From the NCBI GenBank assembly GCA_018710795.1, contig DVJH01000183.1:1-14333 (forward strand): a stretch of DNA of 14,333 nt. Reading direction: 5' to 3'. Positions 8,601-14,333 of this stretch are shown in pieces; position 1 is the stretch's first letter; every line of letters starts with the position of its first letter. Both the position numbers and the translations under genes were made by a program. The stretch comes from Candidatus Galligastranaerophilus gallistercoris. Its GTDB lineage: Bacteria; Cyanobacteriota; Vampirovibrionia; Gastranaerophilales; Gastranaerophilaceae. The notes below the pieces were generated by a model. It had not been told where the DNA came from, searched no databases, and saw only the letters and a program-made list of their open reading frames with translations.

Positions 8601-9223
8601 ATTGCTCTTTGTTTAAATTCTTCTATATATTTGGGTTCAACCAATTTTGCTATATCTTCATAAGAAATTTCTTCTATTTTATGAACTTCATGGCTGGTTC
8701 TGAAGCCGTCAAAGAACTGAAGGAACGGAACTTTTGCTTTATATGTCGCAAGATGTGCAACAAGTGCCATATCCATTTCTTCCTGAACGGAATTTGCGGC
8801 AAGCATTGCATAGCCAGTATTTCTGCAGCCCATAACGTCCGTATGGTCGCCGAAGATTGCCAAAGATTGAGCGGCAAGCGCACGAGCCGAAACATGAATA
8901 ACATGCGGAAGCATTTCGCCTGCGGCTTTATGCATAACGGGAATCATTAACAATAAGCCTTGAGATGCCGTATATGTTGATGTCAGAGCACCTGCAGCCA
9001 AAGAACCGTGAACGGCACCCGCAGCACCCGCTTCGGATTGCATTTCGGCAACTTTAACTTCTTTGCCCCAGATATTTTTCTTTCCTTGTGATGCCCATTC
9101 ATCAATCCATTCACCCATGGTGGAAGAAGGCGTGATGGGGTAGATTGCGGAAACTTCGCTCAGTGCATATGCAACATGCGCTGCGGCATAGTTACCGTCA
9201 ACCGTAATTGTTTTATTTTGCAT
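5690..9223 (-). CDS. nifJ: Pyruvate:ferredoxin (flavodoxin) oxidoreductase
   Basis: Homodimeric-type PFOR, 1177 residues from the chosen start. It converts pyruvate and CoA to acetyl-CoA, CO2 and reduced ferredoxin or flavodoxin using thiamine diphosphate and three 4Fe-4S clusters. In numbering from the chosen Met: YPITPSSTM (28-36) and GDHTDVMGCRNTGYAML (125-141) in the pyruvate/cofactor domain; ferredoxin motifs CIQCGICASACP (C689, C692, C695, C699) and C744-C747-C750-C754; proximal-cluster cysteines C817, C820, C845 and C1082; and thiamine-diphosphate motif GGDGWANDIGYGG with DTEVYSNTGGQ (about 972-1010). All 12 cluster ligands appear present. An ATG 15 nt upstream (9238) is in frame, but GGAGGT at 9236-9231 lies 7 nt before the ATG at 9223, and MQNKTITVDGN fits the family N-terminus. 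It is a stand-alone transcript ending at the hairpin at 5632-5665 and divergent from smc. Confidence 0.98.
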   Translation of the reverse strand: MQNKTITVDGNYAAAHVAYALSEVSAIYPITPSSTMGEWIDEWASQGKKNIWGKEVKVAEMQSEAGAAGAVHGSLAAGALTSTYTASQGLLLMIPVMHKAAGEMLPHVIHVSARALAAQSLAIFGDHTDVMGCRNTGYAMLAANSVQEEMDMALVAHLATYKAKVPFLQFFDGFRTSHEVHKIEEISYEDIAKLVEPKYIEEFKQRAMRPEAPVCKVGAQNTDVYFQGRETVNKYYDMVPDIVQEYMDKVAKVTGRQYHPFDYVGAQDATDVIVAIGSACETIEETIEYLNAKGKKYGLIKVRLYRPFDTKRFLEALPKTVKRIAVLDRTKEPGSIGEPLYMDVVAALDNKGIRVIGGRYGLSSKEFTPSMVYAVYKHSEKEGFHNFTVGIEDDVTNRSLKIEEHIVTEPEGTTNCMFWGLGSDGTVGANKNSIKIIGQYTNKDAQAYFAYDSKKSFGVTVSHLRFGDKPIKSTYLITAPDFVSCSAHAYIGRYDLLKGIKEGGTFLLNSPYTKDEAFAHLTRDLQKTIIEKKIKFYNVDAEKLIEQQPGLRGKGANTVMMVAYFKVSGIIPFEQALEGMREMTKKTFKKKGDDVVNMNLALIDAAVNATEEVVIPSSLDGVGCVDDVKLIPDDADDFAKNIIEPSMRQKGDDIPVSAMSVDGVIPTGTACLEKRGIAPRVPKWNPENCIQCGICASACPHAAIRTKLIEKKNLSNAPESFKTIPAKPALADEEFKVQVYCKDCTGCGVCVDQCPANKNPEKQALTWSTIEKEEAACEVVNEKFFDELPDNFMGKNTTKTIKGAMLRKPLFEFSGACAGCGETPYVKLVSQLFGENAIVANATGCSSIYSGTFPTIPYTKTKEGRGPAWANSLFEDNAEFGFGMRLAVDQNRDTLKTYVEKVLNNEKAPADLKEALSEAISHFDNSKTEEAIKAQDKAKAVLAKYKDVECPDLAKVRELQDYFTDKSVWIIGGDGWANDIGYGGIDHVLAQNKNVNILVLDTEVYSNTGGQASKSTPTGAVAKFATGGKKTYKKNMGLMSMSYGYVYVASVALGADRAQTLKAFQEAESYDGPSIIFAYAPCIAHGIDMSKTQTEQKRAVEAGYFPLYRYNPANPDAPFSWDSKDPKGSYQDFIRSEGRYKSLVKTNPDHAEELYVQAEADAIKRMNQYKAIGELLK

Positions 9224-9230
9224 AACTGCA

Positions 9231-9236
9231 ACCTCC
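9231..9236 (-). promoter_or_regulatory. Strong Shine-Dalgarno deciding the nifJ start
   Basis: GGAGGT on the minus strand, 7 nt before the ATG at 9223. It overlaps the upstream in-frame ATG at 9238, which has no ribosome binding site of its own. It is the strongest Shine-Dalgarno in the window, in keeping with a highly expressed central-metabolism gene. Confidence 0.85.
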
Positions 9237-9242
9237 ATTCAA

Positions 9243-9259
9243 ATTACACTATTTCCGTA
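9243..9259 (-). promoter_or_regulatory. nifJ promoter region with element shared with smc
   Basis: The minus strand reads TACGGAAATAGTGTAAT from 9259 to 9243. Its TGTAAT end is one base from the -10 consensus and would start transcription near 9236, just ahead of or within the Shine-Dalgarno. A weak TTAAGT lies 18 bp upstream (9272-9267). The same sequence, apart from one substitution and a 2-base insertion, is found on the other strand before smc. It may be a promoter motif or a regulator site. Confidence 0.4.
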
Positions 9260-9353
9260 CTGTTTTACTTAATAATGTAATTAAAAGAAAGATAAATTAC
9301 AAGGTTTTTGAGGTATTTTCCTTAAAGGTTTTTTAAAAAAATTAAAACAGATT

Positions 9354-9373
9354 TCTCATACAAAAATATGAGA
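9354..9373. repeat. Small inverted repeat next to a TATAAT
   Basis: A 7-bp inverted repeat, TCTCATA (9354-9360) and TATGAGA (9367-9373), with a 6-nt loop, directly abuts TATAAT at 9374-9379 on the plus strand. The repeat fills what would be the promoter spacer, so it could be an operator. No -35 hexamer is seen and the stem is short, so the promoter reading is weak. Confidence 0.35.
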
Positions 9374-9396
9374 TATAATGCGATTTATTAAGGAAG

Positions 9397-9426
9397 TTGA
9401 CACAAAATACCGAAGTATAGTGTAAT
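9397..9426 (+). promoter_or_regulatory. Probable smc operon promoter
   Basis: A perfect TTGACA (9397-9402), an 18-bp spacer and TGTAAT (9421-9426, one mismatch to TATAAT). Transcription would begin around 9433, inside the palindrome at 9430-9441, leaving a leader of about 34 nt. The right half, TACCGAAGTATAGTGTAAT (9408-9426), is the counterpart of the element before nifJ. It is the best -35/-10 pair in the divergent region. Confidence 0.55.
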
Positions 9427-9429
9427 AAA

Positions 9430-9441
9430 TTATGTACATAA
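9430..9441. promoter_or_regulatory. 12-bp perfect palindrome, possible operator
   Basis: TTATGTACATAA is a perfect 12-bp palindrome lying over the predicted transcription start of smc and directly after its -10 box. The position suits a repressor site. No regulator is encoded nearby and the binding protein cannot be named. Confidence 0.35.
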
Positions 9442-9454
9442 CTATCCCTTAAGG

Positions 9455-9460
9455 TAAAAT
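9455..9460 (+). promoter_or_regulatory. -10-like box for a leaderless smc start
   Basis: TAAAAT, 6 nt before the smc ATG, identical in sequence and spacing to the one before yraN. No -35 match is seen. It may be an alternative leaderless start to the promoter at 9397-9426, or only an AT-rich unstructured entry site. AAGG at 9451-9454 is 12 nt from the ATG, too far for an ordinary Shine-Dalgarno. Confidence 0.35.
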
Positions 9461-9466
9461 AGCTTA

Positions 9467-12400
9467 ATGCACATCAAAAGGTTAGAAATTGATAATTTTA
9501 AGTCTTTTTCAGGCAAAACGGAAATCCCCTTTTTGACGGGGTTTACGGCTATTGCGGGAATTAACGGCTCGGGAAAAAGCAATATAATAGACAGCATATT
9601 GTTTGCGCTGGGTTTAAGTTCGGCAAGGGCATTGAGGTCTGAAAAAGGTGTTGCGGATTTAATTTCAACCCATAACCAAAGAAACGAAGCTTCGGTTAAA
9701 GTTGTTTTTGATTTGGATGATGAAGAAGGAACGGAAATTTCCTTTGCAAGAAAAGTTAAAAAATCAACACAAGGGTATATAAGTACATATTATATAAATG
9801 ATAAGCCCCAGACACTGACCCAGATACATAACGAGCTTGAAAAATATCAAATCACCCCCAACAGCTATAACATTATCATGCAAGGCGATGTTATAAGCCT
9901 TGTTAATTGTTCTTCAACAGAGAGAAGAAAATTTATCGATGAAGTTGCGGGAACCGCCGATTTTGACAGAAAAATAGAAATGGCAACAAACGAGCTTCAA
10001 ACAGTCGAAGAAAGGGTTCAAAATTCAAACCTTATTTTAAATGAAATTCAGTTAAGAGTTGAACAATTAAAAGAAGAAAGAGAAGTTGCCCTTAAATACA
10101 GAGAATTAAAAGAAAATAAAGATAATCTCGAAAACAGAATTTCCGTTGTTAAATATTTTGATTTTAAAAGAATACTTGATATGGTTCATCAAAATATTCT
10201 TGAAGCGCAAAAAAATCAAAAAATTAAAGAAAATGAAATAAAAGTCTTAGATAAAAATCTTGAAGAAATAAAAAAAGAATATGATGAAATCTGCCAAAAA
10301 GTAAAAGCACAGGGCGAAGACAAGCAATTGGAAGTTAAAAGGCAGGCTGAAGAAAAGAAAGGCGAAATTCAGCGCAAAAAAGATTCCATAATCCATACCG
10401 AAAAGGTCATTTTTACAAACAATAAAACAATTGAAAACGCTAAAAACGGAATTGAAGATTTTAACGAAAAAAAAGGTGTGAGCGCAGATTTAATCAAAGA
10501 AAAAGAAAAAGAGAAAGAAAAATTAAACAAAGAATTAGAACTTGCAAAAGAAAAATTAAATAAAATCCTTGAAGAAGTAACGGGGTTGAATAAAACCGCA
10601 GATACTTACATAGAAAAAAGAGCAAAATTAAGAAAAGAATCCGACTTAATCAAAGATGAAGAAACAACCATCTTAAAAGAAAAACTCACGCTCGAATCAA
10701 GACTTGAACTGTTAAACAATGAACTTGAAAATGCAAAACGCGCAAAAGAAAACATTTTAAAAGGACAGGTATCTTTCAAAGAAGATAAAGATAAACTTGA
10801 ATTGATGATTGAAAAATTATCAAAAGAAATGGAAGATCTTAAACTTTTGCAAAAAATCACGTTCGAGAGTCTGGACAAAGCAAAAAATGATTCAAACGAC
10901 ATTATGTATAATATCCAGCTTGCAAATAAAAAAATATCGGAACTTGAAGCAAACAAAAGAGCATTTAAAACTTTTGGGCTCGGAACGGGAGTTGAAACCG
11001 TAATGCAAAGCAATCTTAAAGGCGTCCATGCTCCTTTGTTGCAATTGGCCGATGTTGAGGCGGAATACGTTGATGCAATAAATGAAGCGCTGGGCGCAAG
11101 ATCAAGATTTGTTATTGTTGAAAACGAACATGTGGCATCACAGGCTATTGAAATCTTAAAATCGCAAGGAAGAGACAGAGCAACGTTTTTACCTTTAAAT
11201 AAATTAAAACCGGCTCCTAACAGATTATCACTCCCGAAAGATAAAGGGGTTATTGATTTTGCGATTAATTTAATGGATTTTGATGATAAATATATCGACG
11301 CATTTTATTTTGCACTCGGAGAAACCCTCGTTGTAGACAATATGGAAACCGCCAAAAAATTAATGGGCAAATACAGAATAGTAACATTAGACGGCGAGAT
11401 TTTTGAAAAATCGGGGGCAATTACGGGCGGCGCCAAAAGAAGAAACCAGATTACCTTCGGAAAATTAGACGATAAGGAACTTGAAAAATATAAACAAAGA
11501 CTGGTTGAATTTGAAACAAAATATAAAGAAACGGAAGAAAAGAAAAATTCTCTTGATAAAAAACTCGATAAAATAAGAATTGATTTTTCAAATGCTTCAA
11601 ATTCGTATAACGGGGCAAAAATAGAGCTTAACGCTTTAATTACCAATAATTCAAAATCGGAAGAATTACTTTCAATACATAACAATAAAATCAAAGAAAC
11701 CGAACCCGAGATTAAAACAATTAATTCAAAACTTGATAAACTTGAAGAAAAACATGTTCAAATTATCGACAAATTAACAAAAATTCAGGAAGAAATCAAA
11801 GAAGTCGAAAAATTTATTGACGAAGGCGAATTAAACAAATTAAAAGATTTAACCAAAGAAAACGAAGAAGAAATCAAAAAAATCGAAAAGCAGATTTTAA
11901 ACGTTGAAAATGAAATATTAAGAGATAATCAAAACATTATCTTCTACGACAAAATGATTGAACAAAAAGAATCGGACATAAATAAACTTCAATCGGATAA
12001 TGTCGGACTAAAAGCGGACAAAGAAAAATTTGAAGCCGAAATTAAGGTATTGGAAAACGTATTAAAAGAGCTTGAAGAAAAGATAGTGGAACTCGGCAAA
12101 AACCTTGTCGAATTACAGGATTTAAGACAAAAAATTCAGGATAATATGTTAAAATCTCAAAACGATAAAAATGTTTTGGAAAACGAGATTGAAAGAATTA
12201 AAGAGCAGATTGAAAGCTCAAAAGCAAGAAGAAACGAAATTGAGCCGCAATTAAAAGAAACGGTCGAAGAATTAAAAGAAAAAGGAGTCGAAATTGATTC
12301 TGTCGAACCCGAAACTTTGACGGTTGAAGAAATTACAAATAAAATTTCCAGACTTCAAAAGAAAATGGATGAATTGGGGCTTGTCAACATGAGAGCAATT

Positions 12401-12988
12401 GAAGCTTATGAAGAAGTTATGACAAGACAAAACGAACTAAAAGAAAAACTGGATACACTGGAAAAAGAAAAAAATGAAATTCAAAACAGAATGACCGGTT
12501 ATGAAAACCTTAAAAAAGAAACCTTTATAAACACGTTTAATCAGGTAAACAAACATTTTATGGAAATATTTACCGATTTGACGGACGGAGAAGGAAAACT
12601 TGTTTTGGAAAACCCCGAAAATCCTTTCCTGGGCGGACTTACCGTTGAAGGGCAGCAAAAAGACAAGAAAAAACAAAAACTTGCGGGAATGTCGGGCGGT
12701 GAAAAAACCTTAATGGCTTTATCTTTGGTGTTTGCCGTTCAAAGATACCTGCCTGCGCCTTTTTATGCGCTGGATGAAGTTGATGCGGCGCTCGACGGGT
12801 TTAACGTTGAGAGGATTGCAAGGATGATTACCAAACAATCCGAAACTACACAATTTATAGTAATAAGCCAAAGGTCGCAGATGATAGAATCGGCGGAAAG
12901 AATGATAGGCGTAACGCAGAAAGATAAAGGCGTTACAAAAATAAGCGGAGTAAAATTAAACACAAGAGAAGCAGCTCTTGCGGGATAG
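9467..12988 (+). CDS. smc: Chromosome segregation protein SMC
   Basis: 1173 residues, full length for a bacterial SMC. It dimerises through its hinge, binds ATP with joined head domains and, with ScpA and ScpB, extrudes and holds DNA loops to compact and separate the chromosome. Visible parts: FKSF (11-14), Walker A GINGSGKSN (31-39), Q-loop at Q139, a first coiled coil about 165-505, the hinge about 515-665 (from HAPLLQLADVEAEYVDAI to SGAITGGAKRR), a return coiled coil about 670-1000, the ABC signature LAGMSGGEK (1072-1080) and Walker B YALDEVDAALD (D1103, E1104). The coiled coils are very rich in Lys and Glu in this AT-rich genome. The start gives the normal MHIKRLEIDNFKSF N-terminus but has no Shine-Dalgarno. 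It is first in an operon with scpA 4 bp downstream and ends in TAG, the only non-TAA stop here. Confidence 0.98.
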   Translation: MHIKRLEIDNFKSFSGKTEIPFLTGFTAIAGINGSGKSNIIDSILFALGLSSARALRSEKGVADLISTHNQRNEASVKVVFDLDDEEGTEISFARKVKKSTQGYISTYYINDKPQTLTQIHNELEKYQITPNSYNIIMQGDVISLVNCSSTERRKFIDEVAGTADFDRKIEMATNELQTVEERVQNSNLILNEIQLRVEQLKEEREVALKYRELKENKDNLENRISVVKYFDFKRILDMVHQNILEAQKNQKIKENEIKVLDKNLEEIKKEYDEICQKVKAQGEDKQLEVKRQAEEKKGEIQRKKDSIIHTEKVIFTNNKTIENAKNGIEDFNEKKGVSADLIKEKEKEKEKLNKELELAKEKLNKILEEVTGLNKTADTYIEKRAKLRKESDLIKDEETTILKEKLTLESRLELLNNELENAKRAKENILKGQVSFKEDKDKLELMIEKLSKEMEDLKLLQKITFESLDKAKNDSNDIMYNIQLANKKISELEANKRAFKTFGLGTGVETVMQSNLKGVHAPLLQLADVEAEYVDAINEALGARSRFVIVENEHVASQAIEILKSQGRDRATFLPLNKLKPAPNRLSLPKDKGVIDFAINLMDFDDKYIDAFYFALGETLVVDNMETAKKLMGKYRIVTLDGEIFEKSGAITGGAKRRNQITFGKLDDKELEKYKQRLVEFETKYKETEEKKNSLDKKLDKIRIDFSNASNSYNGAKIELNALITNNSKSEELLSIHNNKIKETEPEIKTINSKLDKLEEKHVQIIDKLTKIQEEIKEVEKFIDEGELNKLKDLTKENEEEIKKIEKQILNVENEILRDNQNIIFYDKMIEQKESDINKLQSDNVGLKADKEKFEAEIKVLENVLKELEEKIVELGKNLVELQDLRQKIQDNMLKSQNDKNVLENEIERIKEQIESSKARRNEIEPQLKETVEELKEKGVEIDSVEPETLTVEEITNKISRLQKKMDELGLVNMRAIEAYEEVMTRQNELKEKLDTLEKEKNEIQNRMTGYENLKKETFINTFNQVNKHFMEIFTDLTDGEGKLVLENPENPFLGGLTVEGQQKDKKKQKLAGMSGGEKTLMALSLVFAVQRYLPAPFYALDEVDAALDGFNVERIARMITKQSETTQFIVISQRSQMIESAERMIGVTQKDKGVTKISGVKLNTREAALAG

Positions 12989-12992
12989 TAAA

Positions 12993-13883
12993 ATGAATAA
13001 TGCACTGAATTTTTATAATGACAACATAAAAAATACTCAAAATTTAATGAAAGAAACGGGAGTTTACACAACCGATTCAAATTTTGAATATGAAATGATC
13101 TCAACTTTTTCAAACGCAACAAAAAGCCCCGTTGATGCGATTGAAATTATTGTCGATATGGCAAAAACTGGAAAAATCGACCCGTGGAACATTGATATCG
13201 TTAAAGTTTATGATGAATACATGAAAAAGCTTGCGGAATTGAACGCACAGAATAATTTAAAATTTGTCGGAAGAGCATTTTTGTTTGCTTCAATTCTTTT
13301 AAATTTAAAATCAAAAGTTTTAAACGGCTTGAGTTTAGCTGATTTTGAACCGGTTGAAGAACCGCTTGAAGATTATGACGGTTTTGAAATGGATAACATA
13401 ATGGACGGGGAACAATTAAAAATCCCTTCATCCAATGTTATTTCGTTTGATGAAGTTTTACAGAGAAGAACAAGTGTAAAATTGAACCGTTCAAGAGCAA
13501 TAACTTTAAACGACTTAATCAGACATCTGGAATTTTACGAACAATTAGAAAAGAAAAAGGCCGTCAAAAACGCAATTGAAAGACAACATAACAGAAGAAG
13601 CAAAAATTATTCGAAATTAACAACAACCGATATCCTTGATATGACACAGGATGAATATATTGAAGAGATGGTTGATAAGATGGATCAAAATCTTAATAAG
13701 ATTTTAGAAAGAGAAGAAAAAATCGAATTAAGAGAATTGAGCGTTATAGGTTTTTCAAAGCCCGCCGCATATATTGCGATTTTATATCTTTGCTCCAGAG
13801 GAAAATACGATATAGAGCAAAAAGAATTTTACGGAGATTTATTTGTAAGGCTTCCCAAAAAAGCGCCTGCAGAGGTAGTGTAA
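12993..13883 (+). CDS. scpA: Segregation and condensation protein A (kleisin)
   Basis: 296 residues from the ATG at 12993. ScpA is the kleisin bridging the two SMC heads and binding a ScpB dimer. The N-terminal SMC-binding helix region is SPVDAIEIIVDMAKTGKIDPWNIDIVKVYDEYM (45-77), where the usual 'GPLDLLL.LI' is divergent (SPVD for GPLD). FLFASILLNLKSKVL (96-110) is the conserved 'lv.Aa.Ll.iKS..L' helix. The middle (115-245) is charged and flexible. The C-terminal winged helix reads PAAYIAILYLCSRGKYDIEQKEFYGDLFVR (257-286). About 40 residues precede the core, longer than usual. An in-frame TTG at 12978 would overlap smc, but it has no ribosome binding site, while the ATG has a weak GGGA 7 nt upstream. 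It lies 4 bp after smc and 1 bp before scpB, so translation is probably coupled. Confidence 0.94.
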   Translation: MNNALNFYNDNIKNTQNLMKETGVYTTDSNFEYEMISTFSNATKSPVDAIEIIVDMAKTGKIDPWNIDIVKVYDEYMKKLAELNAQNNLKFVGRAFLFASILLNLKSKVLNGLSLADFEPVEEPLEDYDGFEMDNIMDGEQLKIPSSNVISFDEVLQRRTSVKLNRSRAITLNDLIRHLEFYEQLEKKKAVKNAIERQHNRRSKNYSKLTTTDILDMTQDEYIEEMVDKMDQNLNKILEREEKIELRELSVIGFSKPAAYIAILYLCSRGKYDIEQKEFYGDLFVRLPKKAPAEVV

Positions 13884-13884
13884 A

Positions 13885-14333
13885 ATGGCAGTTGAAAATT
13901 TAAAATCAAAAATAGAAGCCGTTTTGTTTGTAACCGCAAAGGCCATGCAGCCGAATGAAATTGCGGAAATTTTAAATGCCGATGTTGAGGAAGTTGAAAG
14001 TGCATTGCTGGATTTAATGTTTGATTATTCTTCGCGCGACGGAGCACTGGAAATTGACGATGAGGACGGGTATATTATTCAGGTTAAGGCAGAACACCTT
14101 GATATAGTTGAAAAATTATGCCCCGTTGAATTGAAACCCGCAGTTGTAAAAACCTTAACGGTAATTGCACTGAAAGAACCCATAAGACAAACGGAATTAA
14201 AAGAAATGCGCTCCAACGCATACGAACATATTCAAGAGCTTCTTGAAAAAGGGCTGATTTCAAGAACAAAAGATAAAAACGGGCGTTCTTACAACCTGAA
14301 AACAACGCCCAAATTTGCCGAATATTTCAAATT
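13885..14333 (+). CDS. scpB: Segregation and condensation protein B (3' end outside window)
   Basis: The frame is open from the ATG at 13885 to the last base, 149 complete codons. The protein begins MAVENLKSKIEAVLFVTAKA, matching the ScpB opening 'lk..iEalLFasg.pl', continues with the first winged helix (about 20-75), then TLTVIALKEPIRQTEL (about 92-107, the second winged helix, canonical 'tLaiIAykQPitr.ei'), and ends within HIQELLEKGLISRTKDKNGRSYNLKTT (about 115-141), the usual 'l..LlerGLI...gr....grp..y.tT'. Here the usual 'YkQP' reads LKEP. ScpB dimerises and binds the ScpA middle to complete the SMC-ScpAB complex. AGAGG at 13871-13875, inside the end of scpA, is a good Shine-Dalgarno 9 nt before the ATG. 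The gene starts 1 bp after the scpA stop. About 40 or more C-terminal residues are likely missing beyond the window. Confidence 0.95.
   Translation, partial: MAVENLKSKIEAVLFVTAKAMQPNEIAEILNADVEEVESALLDLMFDYSSRDGALEIDDEDGYIIQVKAEHLDIVEKLCPVELKPAVVKTLTVIALKEPIRQTELKEMRSNAYEHIQELLEKGLISRTKDKNGRSYNLKTTPKFAEYFK

Noticed and set aside
7155..8950. Several long open frames opposite nifJ on the + strand
   Set aside because: They are antisense shadows of a clearly conserved 1177-residue PFOR, with no ribosome binding sites or recognisable domains.
9378..9425. 15-codon ORF (MRFIKEVDTKYRSIV) between nifJ and smc, possible upstream peptide
   Set aside because: Its ATG overlaps the TATAAT and it has no Shine-Dalgarno; it would not be on a transcript from either smc promoter candidate downstream.
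10467..10474. Run of eight A inside smc, possible phase-variable slippage site
   Set aside because: smc is a housekeeping gene in a Lys/Glu-rich AT genome; similar A8 runs occur elsewhere (for example 5073-5080) and the frame is intact.
10498..10530. Lys-Glu repeat tract in SMC that looks like low-complexity repeat DNA
   Set aside because: It lies in the first coiled coil, where heptad Lys/Glu bias plus AT-rich codons (AAA, GAA) explain it.
10606..11694. Serine/leucine/phenylalanine-rich frames opposite smc
   Set aside because: Their composition is what the reverse complement of Glu/Lys-rich coiled-coil codons gives; SMC is on the other strand.
12978..12992. TTG start for scpA overlapping the smc stop
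   Set aside because: No ribosome binding site precedes it, and the ATG at 12993 with only a 4-bp gap is simpler.

Overview
The window is AT-rich, uses the standard genetic code, is almost fully coding and contains no rRNA, tRNA, CRISPR array, insertion sequence or phage gene. An oxygen-sensitive pyruvate:ferredoxin oxidoreductase points to an anaerobic, fermentative bacterium. Short Phe-x-Gly motifs in a disordered N-terminus, a cyanobacterial-type single-chain PFOR, a complete SMC-ScpAB set and the base composition together suggest an uncultured gut lineage such as Gastranaerophilales (Melainabacteria/Vampirovibrionia). That assignment is an inference from memory of this group; an AT-rich clostridial lineage is the main alternative.

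Layout. 1-1119 (+): 3' part of a DHH/DHHA1 phosphoesterase. 1200-2540 (+): an unrecognised protein whose strand order and motifs resemble a glycoside hydrolase family 13 (alpha-amylase-like) barrel with several active-site positions replaced. A hairpin terminator at 2571-2605 separates it from convergent gatA (2604-4064, -), a subunit of the tRNA-dependent amidotransferase. yraN (4101-4460, +) diverges from gatA across 36 bp and is followed by a RelA/SpoT-fold nucleotide synthetase-like protein (4516-5613, +). A symmetric hairpin at 5632-5665 separates that gene from convergent nifJ (5690-9223, -). A 243-bp divergent control region (9224-9466) lies between nifJ and the chromosome-condensation operon smc-scpA-scpB (9467 to window end, +), with scpB cut by the window edge.

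How it fits together. smc, scpA and scpB are packed with gaps of 4 and 1 bp and should be co-transcribed to make the SMC-kleisin condensin. NifJ supplies acetyl-CoA and reduced ferredoxin from pyruvate. GatA and YraN are housekeeping. The two genes that deserve attention are the degenerate GH13-like protein and the alarmone-synthetase-like protein with its F-x-G tail. Two start styles coexist. nifJ, gatA and scpB have Shine-Dalgarno sequences. The 1200 gene, yraN and smc have none, and carry a -10-like (T/C)AAAAT exactly 6 nt before ATG, as expected for leaderless mRNAs.
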